A DNA stretch of 12,008 nt from Helicobacteraceae bacterium (GTDB lineage Bacteria > Campylobacterota > Campylobacteria > Campylobacterales > Sulfurimonadaceae), in NCBI GenBank assembly GCA_024635885.1, contig JAGXIA010000073.1:1-12008 (forward strand). Direction: 5' to 3'. A model generated the notes under the pieces. It ran no database searches, was not told the DNA's origin, and was given only the letters and a program-made list of their open reading frames with translations. Position numbers and translations under genes: made by a program. Shown here piece by piece: positions 1-5,913 of the stretch (positions are counted from its first letter, which is position 1; each line of letters opens with the position of its first letter).

Positions 1-96
1 AACGATTCTATCATCTCTTACACATACTAAAACAACTCATTCTTGCTCCGATTAGCTTAAATTTCACATTGCTGATTATAACTAAACATCTTTTAC

Positions 97-105
97 GATA
101 AAATT
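97..105 (+). promoter_or_regulatory. Candidate -10 region for the L,D-transpeptidase gene
   Basis: TAAAAT at 99-104 resembles a sigma-70 -10 box and lies about 33 bases before the TTG start at 137. No convincing -35 box is visible, which is common in Campylobacterota, where AT-rich upstream DNA often takes its place. It would drive the first two or three + strand genes. The region is so AT-rich that chance matches are likely. Confidence 0.35.
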
Positions 106-136
106 CAATTAAAATATTTAAAATAAGGTAGTTCAC

Positions 137-1075
137 TTGAAATTTTTTATCAATATCTTGTTTCTTGCCTTATTTAGCGGTTCTTTATATGCTTCGACTT
201 ATAACCTTGCAGAAATACAAAATGATTTCTATACAAATGTTGCTATTAAACCTCTTTATGAAGAATATTACGGCAAAACTATAGATGAACTTTGCAAAGA
301 GCGAAGTGCAGCATGTTATAACTCTGAGTTGCTTAAAATAATGAAAGACATACCTTTTACAGAAAACTCTTTCATAAAAGAATCACTCGCCCAAAGAAAG
401 AAAAAATTTCATATCAGAAATAATTACTGGAAAAAAGCACAAAAACATCTGGCAAGTAAACAGGATGTTTTTGACTTTTCTCAGTTTATTGCTTTGGTAG
501 ACCTATCCAAACAAGTGCTTATTCTAGTTTTGTGGGACAACGATACAAAAACTTTTCATCCGATTGGCTTTGACTTTATCTCGAGTGGCAATATCAATAA
601 AGAAATTAATACAAATACTGGAGAAGACCACTACCTGAAAACACCGAGCGGACTTTTTGCTATACAAAGCGGCTGGCGTTCTGATGGGAAGGTCTTAGAT
701 GATAATATTACTATGCCTTACGGTCAAAAGAATACTTATGTATTTTATTTTGGGACGCAAAAAAGTATTCGTTATAACAGCTTTGATAAAAACGGCAAAA
801 AAATCAAAGACACAGATAAATGGAAACTGATTACAGACAAACTGCAGTTAGCTCTTCATGCTCATAAGAGTTCAGCACCTTTAGGACAACCTAATTCACA
901 CGGATGCATTCGTATAAGTAAGGAACTGAATCATTTTTTAGACAACAATTTGGTTTTTTTTAAACAACTCTACAATAGCCAAAGGGAGTGGATACATCCA
1001 TATAATAAAGCACCTAAAGAAGCAAAAAACTATCAATTTGCAGGTAAATATTTGTTCGTTCTCGACAGAATATAA
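137..1075 (+). CDS. Exported L,D-transpeptidase (YkuD fold)
   Basis: A 312-residue cell-wall enzyme. YkuD proteins use an active-site cysteine to make or trim peptidoglycan cross-links; some relatives are L,D-carboxypeptidases, such as Csd6 of Helicobacter, so the exact reaction is open. Residues 1-19 are a signal peptide (Lys-2, hydrophobic core, probable cleavage after Leu-Tyr-Ala19), so it should act in the periplasm. Residues 20-115 are a charged N-terminal part that I do not recognise, with Cys53 and Cys60. The YkuD domain spans about 118-275: TPSGLFAI at 169-176, candidate histidines 241 and 243, and the SHGCIRIS motif at 254-261 with His255 and catalytic Cys257. The start is TTG; AAGG at 126-129 sits just upstream and the signal peptide begins there. 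The next gene starts 26 bases after the stop, suggesting cotranscription. The family is clear, the substrate is not. Confidence 0.9.
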   Translation: MKFFINILFLALFSGSLYASTYNLAEIQNDFYTNVAIKPLYEEYYGKTIDELCKERSAACYNSELLKIMKDIPFTENSFIKESLAQRKKKFHIRNNYWKKAQKHLASKQDVFDFSQFIALVDLSKQVLILVLWDNDTKTFHPIGFDFISSGNINKEINTNTGEDHYLKTPSGLFAIQSGWRSDGKVLDDNITMPYGQKNTYVFYFGTQKSIRYNSFDKNGKKIKDTDKWKLITDKLQLALHAHKSSAPLGQPNSHGCIRISKELNHFLDNNLVFFKQLYNSQREWIHPYNKAPKEAKNYQFAGKYLFVLDRI

Positions 1076-1101
1076 AAAAATAATTATTTAATAGGAAAAC
1101 T

Positions 1102-2112
1102 ATGCAAGCACTTATTTTAAGCGCTCAACTACATCTTAACAGCCTTCTCAAAGATGCATTTCATCATACCAACAAAGAGAGTGCTGTAGTAATATATGAC
1201 ACTGATTGTACCTTGTCTAAGATTCTTGCAGAGGCATATAAATGCTCTTTACCTGATGCAATTTTTGTAGATTTCAACAAATTTCCGCATGAGGATATAC
1301 GTAAGATATTAGATTCACTAAAGCCATCAGATTTAGTGGCATTGGTTCAATCAACTAATTTTCGTCTAGATGCCTTTCGTCTAAGAGTCGAATTATTTAA
1401 GCGTAAGATAAAAGTGATTGAGCATCCGCATCTTAGCCGTATGACAGATGAAGAAGTGCCATACTATGTTGACTCGCTAGCGTATGACTCTGAGTATTAC
1501 CGTGGCGTAGGTCGTGCACTTAAAAGTAAAATAGATGCCGCAACATCAGGCACATTAGACAGTGGCGGTGAACTTTTGGTTTATAGCACACCATTTGAGT
1601 CAGCAAAACTAAACATCGGAGACTACTCAGAGATGGTAAATATGGGCGGTCAGTTTCCTCTGGGTGAGGTCTTCACAGAAGCGAAGGACTTACGTGCTCT
1701 GAACGGACGCGTACGAATTTTCATATTCGGCGACACAACATACAGAGTTAACCGTCCCAAAACGCCCATTACTCTTATTATTGACAAAGGTCAGGTAGTA
1801 GATTGTGAAAATTCAACTCCGGAGTTTGAGCAAATACTTTGTGACATACGAACTGATGAGGGTGTTGTTTGGGTGCGCGAACTCGGGTTTGGACTCAACC
1901 GTGCATTTAACAAGACACGTACAGTTAGCGACATAGGCACTTATGAACGCATGTGCGGTGTTCATTTGTCTTTAGGCGCTAAGCATGGTATATATGGTAA
2001 ACCAGACTTTAAACGTGGAGATGGAAAATACCATGTAGATGTTTTTGCCGATACGCATAGCTTCAAACTGGGTGATGAAGTGGTCTATAAAGATGGCGCT
2101 TGGATTGTCTGA
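1102..2112 (+). CDS. M29 aminopeptidase T-like metalloprotein (short form)
   Basis: A 336-residue soluble protein with the metal-ligand pattern of the M29 (aminopeptidase T) clan. M29 aminopeptidases remove N-terminal residues using two metal ions; the related NicX dioxygenase uses iron on the same fold. Visible signatures are FPLGEVFTE with Glu189, VRELGFGLN with Glu260, GVHLSLG with His288 (His295 close by) and YHVDV with His311 and Asp313. These match the Glu, Glu, His, His-x-Asp order of M29 metal ligands. Residues 1-150 look like the alpha/beta N-terminal domain. The protein is shorter than typical M29 enzymes (about 400 residues), so substrate and reaction are uncertain. No signal peptide is visible, so it is probably cytoplasmic. 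AGGAAA at 1093-1098 is a good ribosome binding site. It lies between the transpeptidase and the MORN-like gene, with gaps of 26 and 43 bases. Confidence 0.72.
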   Translation: MQALILSAQLHLNSLLKDAFHHTNKESAVVIYDTDCTLSKILAEAYKCSLPDAIFVDFNKFPHEDIRKILDSLKPSDLVALVQSTNFRLDAFRLRVELFKRKIKVIEHPHLSRMTDEEVPYYVDSLAYDSEYYRGVGRALKSKIDAATSGTLDSGGELLVYSTPFESAKLNIGDYSEMVNMGGQFPLGEVFTEAKDLRALNGRVRIFIFGDTTYRVNRPKTPITLIIDKGQVVDCENSTPEFEQILCDIRTDEGVVWVRELGFGLNRAFNKTRTVSDIGTYERMCGVHLSLGAKHGIYGKPDFKRGDGKYHVDVFADTHSFKLGDEVVYKDGAWIV

Positions 2113-2155
2113 GTGCCGCATTAAATGTGATACAATTATGCCAACAAGGACTCTT

Positions 2156-2668
2156 ATGAAAGAAAAATATACAAAAAGCAATTATCCCAATAAAAATTTA
2201 GAATTTGAAACTTATTATGAGGGTGATACATTTATTACAAAACATTACCATAATGCTAAGAATGCTTATATTAAAGAACTAACGACCCTAACAGATGGTA
2301 TCAAAGAAGTTAAACACTTTACTATAAAAGGTGTTTTGGCAAAGCTAGAGTATTTTGTAGATGACAAGAGACATGGTATAGAGACGAAATACTTAATCCC
2401 CAAAGCAAATAAAAGCGTAAAAAGCACCAAAATATATGAGGATGGCAAGTTGCACGGTGAGTGCATAACTTATAATGATAATGATGAAATTATTAAACAA
2501 GAAGTTTATGCCCTTGGAAAGCTTACATTGAAATATTTACGAGATGATAATCATAATATAATAAAGATTCAGATTGTTGATAAAGACAGTATAGCAAACT
2601 TATCAAAATCAGAATATGAAAAACTACAAGGTAATATTGCAGAAAACCCAGACTTATTTATAGATTAA
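2156..2668 (+). CDS. Small MORN/YwqK-like repeat protein of unknown function
   Basis: A 170-residue soluble, charged protein. Two segments, about 65-80 (YFVDDKRHGIETKYL) and 92-107 (KIYEDGKLHGECITYN), follow the aromatic-x-x-[DN]-G-[KR]-x-[HN]-G pattern of MORN_2/YwqK-type repeats. This family is often annotated as antitoxin-like in databases, but I see no toxin partner nearby and do not claim that role. The C-terminal 30 residues are acidic. I chose the ATG at 2156 because AAGGA at 2146-2150 lies five bases upstream. An in-frame ATG at 2138 lacks such a site, and the frame open further upstream overlaps the preceding gene. It is 43 bases after the M29-like gene, so it may share that transcript. 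Function unknown. Confidence 0.7.
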   Translation: MKEKYTKSNYPNKNLEFETYYEGDTFITKHYHNAKNAYIKELTTLTDGIKEVKHFTIKGVLAKLEYFVDDKRHGIETKYLIPKANKSVKSTKIYEDGKLHGECITYNDNDEIIKQEVYALGKLTLKYLRDDNHNIIKIQIVDKDSIANLSKSEYEKLQGNIAENPDLFID

Positions 2669-2672
2669 TGGC

Positions 2673-2694
2673 TACTTATCATAAGTAATTACTT
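2673..2694. repeat. Overlapping inverted repeats upstream of the acylphosphatase promoter
   Basis: TACTTA-TCA-TAAGTA (2673-2687) is an inverted repeat with 6-base arms. It overlaps AAGTAATTACTT (2683-2694), a perfect 12-base palindrome. The pair begins five bases after the stop of the MORN-like gene and ends 11 bases before the -35 box of the acylphosphatase promoter. It could be a weak RNA hairpin or a protein-binding site. No T-run follows, so I do not call it a terminator. Confidence 0.45.
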
Positions 2695-2705
2695 CAAAGT
2701 TATTA

Positions 2706-2734
2706 TTTACAATTTCCACATGCCCAACTATAAT
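2706..2734 (+). promoter_or_regulatory. Sigma-70-type promoter of the acylphosphatase gene
   Basis: TTTACA at 2706-2711, a 17-base spacer and TATAAT at 2729-2734 form a near-consensus sigma-70 promoter (one mismatch in the -35 box, none in the -10). Transcription would begin near 2741, leaving a leader of about 29 bases before the ATG at 2770. This is the best promoter in the window and suggests that the acylphosphatase is expressed independently of the genes before it. Confidence 0.65.
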
Positions 2735-2769
2735 TAAAGTTCTAGCACTTTTAGACAAAAGGAATTTTC

Positions 2770-3039
2770 ATGAAAAATTATAAATTCATAATAACAGGAA
2801 AAGTTCAAGGAGTTTATTATCGAAAAAATATTTCTGAAAACTCAAGCAAAGAAAAATTCAGCGGTTATGTTAAAAATCTTTCAGACGGTTCTGTAGAAGC
2901 TTGTGTTACATGTCATGAAGATAATATAAACAGATTTATTGAAATACTCAAAGAAGGCTCGCCTGAGAGTATCGTCGAAAAGATAGAAAAAGTGCCTCAT
3001 AATGAAACTTTTAAGAATGGTTTTGAAATCAGATATTAA
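2770..3039 (+). CDS. acyP: Acylphosphatase
   Basis: An 89-residue cytoplasmic enzyme that hydrolyses the carboxyl-phosphate bond of acyl phosphates such as 1,3-bisphosphoglycerate or carbamoyl phosphate. The length is normal for the family (about 90). Both signatures are present: GKVQGVYYR at 10-18, ending in the phosphate-binding Arg18, and GYVKN at 32-36 with the catalytic Asn36, followed by LSDGSVEA. The ribosome binding site AAAAGGAA (2757-2764) is well placed before the ATG. The gene is monocistronic: its own promoter lies upstream, and downstream it meets an opposing gene, the two TAA stop codons overlapping within TTAA at 3036-3039. The physiological substrate cannot be read from sequence. 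Confidence 0.95.
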   Translation: MKNYKFIITGKVQGVYYRKNISENSSKEKFSGYVKNLSDGSVEACVTCHEDNINRFIEILKEGSPESIVEKIEKVPHNETFKNGFEIRY

Positions 3040-3572
3040 AGCTTATACTTGAGTAAAAAAGCTTCCATGTCTTGGGCATTTAAAGGTTTTGAATAGTAAT
3101 AACCTTGAATATTTAAACAACCATTTTGAATTAAAAAATCTTTTTGTTCTTTCGTTTCAACACCTTCGGCTATTATCTGAAGATTTAAACTTTTACTAAG
3201 TGCTATAACTGCTTTTGTTATAGCCATATCATCTTCATCATTAGGTAAATCTCTAATAAATGATTGATCTATTTTAAGTTTCGAGATTGGAAACTTTTTG
3301 AGATAACTTAATGATGAATACCCAGTTCCAAAGTCATCAATAGCTATTTTTATTCCGAGTTTATGGAAAATATTCAACTTATCTATGTTCTCTTTAGGTT
3401 TCTTCATAATATCACTTTCTGTCACTTCCAACTCTAAATGCTCCGAATTACAATCAAATTTTTGCATTGTGTTTTTTAATTTTGTTATAAAGTGCTCATT
3501 TTCTAGTTGCTTGACTGAGACATTGAGTGCTAAAGTACCGGGATTGAGATGATTTTTACGCCATTTATTTAC
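3036..3572 (-). pseudogene. C-terminal two-thirds of an EAL domain, cut off by an in-frame TAG
   Basis: This stretch continues the preceding GGDEF-EAL reading frame in phase after the TAG at 3575-3573. Numbered as if the stop were an amino acid (residue 449), it carries Asn466 (LNVSV), the ELEVTES acidic motif near 496-501, Asp528-Asp529 (IDDFGTGYSS), Lys549 (LKIDQSF) and Glu585 (AEGVET), ending with GYYYSKPL. These are the metal-binding and catalytic residues of a c-di-GMP phosphodiesterase, but the domain lacks its EAL strand, which is upstream of the stop. The first internal ATG, at 3467, has no ribosome binding site, so independent translation is unlikely. The sequence has not decayed: there is one stop and no frameshift. 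That fits a recent mutation, programmed readthrough or a base error. Confidence 0.8.
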
Positions 3573-3575
3573 CTA
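3573..3575 (-). other. In-frame amber codon interrupting the EAL domain
   Basis: On the minus strand the codons read ATG GAA TAG GTA AAT AAA TGG. The frame remains open and EAL-like for 179 further codons. One C-to-T change of a CAG (Gln) codon explains it, and Gln is plausible at this helix position of EAL domains. Confidence 0.85.
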
Positions 3576-4919
3576 TTCCATTGCTAAGTGCATCACTTTA
3601 TCGTCAATATTCACTATGAGCCCACTCTCTTCTGCAACTTTTAAAAATTTTGCCGGACTAATAAGACCTAAGGTTGGATGCATCCATCTCACAAGAGCTT
3701 CCATGCCCAGAAGTTTGTTTGTACTAGCTTCTATCTGAGGCTGGTAGTAGACTAAAAACTCTTCCTTTTCTAATGCATGTCTAATTCTTATTTCTAAATC
3801 AAAATTTTCTGTAACCTTTTTACCAAGTTCTGAAGAATAGAATTTAAAGTTATTTCTTCCCTCTTCTTTCGCTTTATACATTGCGGAGTCAGCATATCTA
3901 ATTAGGTCGGATGGATTGGAAGAATCATCAGGATAAAGACTAATTCCAATACTGCTGCTAATATGTATTGTATGTCCATCTATAAGCATTGGGTTTTCAA
4001 AAGAAGCTACAATTCTTTGAGCTAATTTAGATGGTTTTTCTGAACTGGAAAAATTTTCCATGATTACAGTAAACTCATCACCTCCAAGTCTGAAAAGTGT
4101 GTCATCTGCTCTTAAAATATTTTTCATCCTATGAGATACATCTTGAAGAACTTTATCGCCATAATCATGACCAAGTGTGTCATTTATCTGTTTAAATCTG
4201 TCAAGGTCTATAAAAAGAAGTGCTGTTTTGGTTACATCTCTTTGTGCTTTTTTTATAGCAGTAGGTAACTTTTCATTAAAAAACAGTCTATTTGGAAGTT
4301 TGGTTAAGGCATCGTAATGCGCTTGATAGTTAAATTCATCTTTTTGCTTCTCTAAATTATTTCTTATTCTTAAATATTCTGTAACATCCCTATGTACCTG
4401 AATAATTCCGTAGCATTCATTCTCATCACTTAAAAGAGGAGAAGATAGTACCTCAATATCCATTGGAGAATCTAAGTACATGACTTTTGAGTACAAAGTT
4501 TTCGTGCTCTTTTTTGTTTCTATAATTTTTTTTAAGGGACACTCTATTAAACTCGAAGGACATGGTGAATCTCTGTACTGAAGTACCTCAAAACATTTAG
4601 GATTATTGTGATCTTGTATATGCTCTTCGTGTATATAATCTTTAAGAGCTCTGTTCGTCATGTTGATAGAGTAATCTTTGTTTATAACCGTAACAGGGTC
4701 TTCTATACCATTCATAATAGATTGCAAAAATTTCTGTTTCTCTTGTAAATCTATTGTTCTTTCCTGCACACTTAACTCAAGTGTTTCATTGGCGTCTTTA
4801 AGCTTATCGAGTACACCATTATATTTTTTATCTATATTTTTATACTGCTCATATGTTTGTTTATAGAGTTTTATTTCTCGTTTTAATTTAGAAATCTCTT
4901 TTTCTGACTCAGTCGACAT
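3573..4919 (-). CDS. PAS-GGDEF diguanylate cyclase with EAL domain truncated by an amber codon
   Basis: The 448-residue product makes c-di-GMP from two GTP. Residues 1-65 are a charged coiled coil and there is no membrane segment, so it is cytoplasmic. A PAS domain (about 66-185) carries Cys109, Cys120 and Cys127, the last followed by Pro, a cysteine pattern reminiscent of PAS domains in anaerobic proteobacteria. The GGDEF domain (about 198-365) has GGDEF at 279-283 and the inhibitory RxxD site at 270-273, so it should be active and feedback-controlled. An EAL domain starts near 380 with EAL at 407-409 but stops at TAG after MHLAME. Without that stop the protein would be 627 residues and bifunctional. 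The AAGAG ribosome binding site overlaps the stop of the ODP gene eight bases upstream, indicating coupled translation. The ODP protein is the likely partner or sensor (inference). Confidence 0.88.
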   Translation of the reverse strand: MSTESEKEISKLKREIKLYKQTYEQYKNIDKKYNGVLDKLKDANETLELSVQERTIDLQEKQKFLQSIMNGIEDPVTVINKDYSINMTNRALKDYIHEEHIQDHNNPKCFEVLQYRDSPCPSSLIECPLKKIIETKKSTKTLYSKVMYLDSPMDIEVLSSPLLSDENECYGIIQVHRDVTEYLRIRNNLEKQKDEFNYQAHYDALTKLPNRLFFNEKLPTAIKKAQRDVTKTALLFIDLDRFKQINDTLGHDYGDKVLQDVSHRMKNILRADDTLFRLGGDEFTVIMENFSSSEKPSKLAQRIVASFENPMLIDGHTIHISSSIGISLYPDDSSNPSDLIRYADSAMYKAKEEGRNNFKFYSSELGKKVTENFDLEIRIRHALEKEEFLVYYQPQIEASTNKLLGMEALVRWMHPTLGLISPAKFLKVAEESGLIVNIDDKVMHLAME

Positions 4920-4927
4920 GTAAACTC

Positions 4928-5710
4928 TTAGTTCTCATCTGCGTAAATAATATCAAGTCCGCATCGCAAATCTTTAAGGTAATTGATTGCATTTTCAATA
5001 TTGTCATTGTCAATGATAGAGCCATGCTGAGGGAGGATTGCATCTATTTTTTCATTTTCTATTTTTTTTGCAAAACCGTTGGTTGCAACGTTGGATGGCA
5101 TATAGTCGATGTGAAAAAGATTCATATAAGGGATATGCTCTTGGAAATCATTTACAATCAGATTCCAGTCAATATCAAGCGCTGCCCAGATATCTCCGGA
5201 AAATAGCATATTGGAGGTTAAATCAAGAGTTGTAAAAGCACCGGGAAAATGTAAAAAAGGAGCTTCTATAAACTTTAATTCTCTGCCACTTTTAAAGATA
5301 AAATTATTAGTATCGCCAATATTATAAAACTCGTAATCGCTTTTGCCATAATAAGGGAGAAGGACATTTGTTCTGCTTGATGTCATTATTTTCATATTAG
5401 GGTTTATATCCAGCCAGTCAACCATAGAAGCAGCTACATCCGGGTCTTGGTGACAAAGTATGAGAGCAGATATTTTAATTGGATCAACGATCTGAGAGAT
5501 TCTTTTTTTTAGTTCTTGGTGGTATATTCTACTTCCGGGATCGACAATAATAAACTCATCATTATCTTCTATAAGGTAAACATTACAGCGAAAAGCACTC
5601 TCTTCTTCTATGCCCATCCAGTATATTTTATGCCCATTGTCTTCGAATAATAATATATATTTGTTAGTATCAATCATAGTAGTTTTGTTTTGTGAGATAA
5701 AGTTTGGCAT
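4928..5710 (-). CDS. Stand-alone oxygen-binding di-iron (ODP) protein, flavodiiron-like MBL fold
   Basis: A 260-residue cytoplasmic protein matching the di-iron metallo-beta-lactamase domain of flavodiiron (FprA/ROO) proteins. Candidate iron ligands are His87, Asp89 and Asp91 (CHQDPD), His154 (FLHFPG), Asp173 (SGDIW) and His229 (PQHGS). The 67- and 19-residue spacings from 87 to 154 and 154 to 173 match those I recall for Desulfovibrio gigas ROO (79, 146, 165). The usual Glu of HxExD is Asp here. The protein ends straight after this domain; there is no flavodoxin or rubredoxin module, so it is unlikely to reduce O2 or NO alone. ODP proteins of this kind can act as oxygen/iron sensors, as in Treponema denticola chemotaxis. 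It is first in an operon with a diguanylate cyclase eight bases downstream. The ATG at 5710 has only a weak ribosome binding site; Met12 is an alternative start. Confidence 0.85.
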   Translation of the reverse strand: MPNFISQNKTTMIDTNKYILLFEDNGHKIYWMGIEEESAFRCNVYLIEDNDEFIIVDPGSRIYHQELKKRISQIVDPIKISALILCHQDPDVAASMVDWLDINPNMKIMTSSRTNVLLPYYGKSDYEFYNIGDTNNFIFKSGRELKFIEAPFLHFPGAFTTLDLTSNMLFSGDIWAALDIDWNLIVNDFQEHIPYMNLFHIDYMPSNVATNGFAKKIENEKIDAILPQHGSIIDNDNIENAINYLKDLRCGLDIIYADEN

Positions 5711-5733
5711 ATGAAAATCACTTTTTTAATTCG

Positions 5734-5739
5734 ATTATA
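5734..5739 (-). promoter_or_regulatory. -10 box of the ODP-diguanylate cyclase operon
   Basis: The minus strand reads GCTATAATCG, a perfect TATAAT. Transcription would start near 5727, giving a leader of about 17 bases before the ATG at 5710. No good -35 match lies at 16-18 bases. The -35 position (about 5757-5762) instead falls in a short inverted repeat, ACTAG-TTTC-CTAGT (5759-5772), a possible regulator site. Confidence 0.5.
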
Positions 5740-5831
5740 GCGAAAGAAAGCTAAAGCAACTAGTTTCCTAGTAGAATATTTGTAAACTTTTGAATAAGAT
5801 ATTTATACATACTAAATGTGCTAGTTCATAA

Positions 5832-5858
5832 TAAAAAAATGTTTAAAAACGTTTTAAA
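5832..5858 (-). terminator. Possible AT-rich terminator of the CACHE-PAS-GGDEF gene
   Basis: On the minus strand TTTAAAA-CGT-TTTTAAA (7-base arms, 5858-5842) is followed by CA and seven Ts. It lies 56 bases after the stop at 5914, the layout of an intrinsic terminator, but the stem has no G-C pairs, so its strength is doubtful. Confidence 0.35.
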
Positions 5859-5913
5859 TAAGATTTGAGAAATCATCTACGTGAAGTGTGTTTTAAGAAT
5901 TAAGATTATTTCA

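Noticed and set aside
2039..2155. An N-terminal extension of the MORN-like gene overlapping the M29-like gene
   Set aside because: It overlaps the preceding gene in another frame and lacks a ribosome binding site, whereas the ATG at 2156 has AAGGA five bases upstream.
1972..2181. Minus-strand open frame of 69 codons
   Set aside because: It lies opposite the end of the M29-like gene, shows no recognisable domain or ribosome binding site, and is a chance frame.
2156..2668. Toxin-antitoxin module suggested by the YwqK-like repeats
   Set aside because: No toxin-like gene is adjacent; the neighbours are a metallopeptidase-like gene and an acylphosphatase. The antitoxin label for this family is weak evidence.
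3036..3467. The EAL fragment as an independent short gene starting at the ATG at 3467
   Set aside because: Thirty-five in-frame codons upstream are also EAL sequence, the ATG lies inside a conserved domain and no ribosome binding site precedes it. It is better read as part of the interrupted gene.
5024..5235. Two short + strand frames opposite the ODP gene
   Set aside because: They overlap conserved ODP coding sequence, and their composition looks like reverse translation of it.
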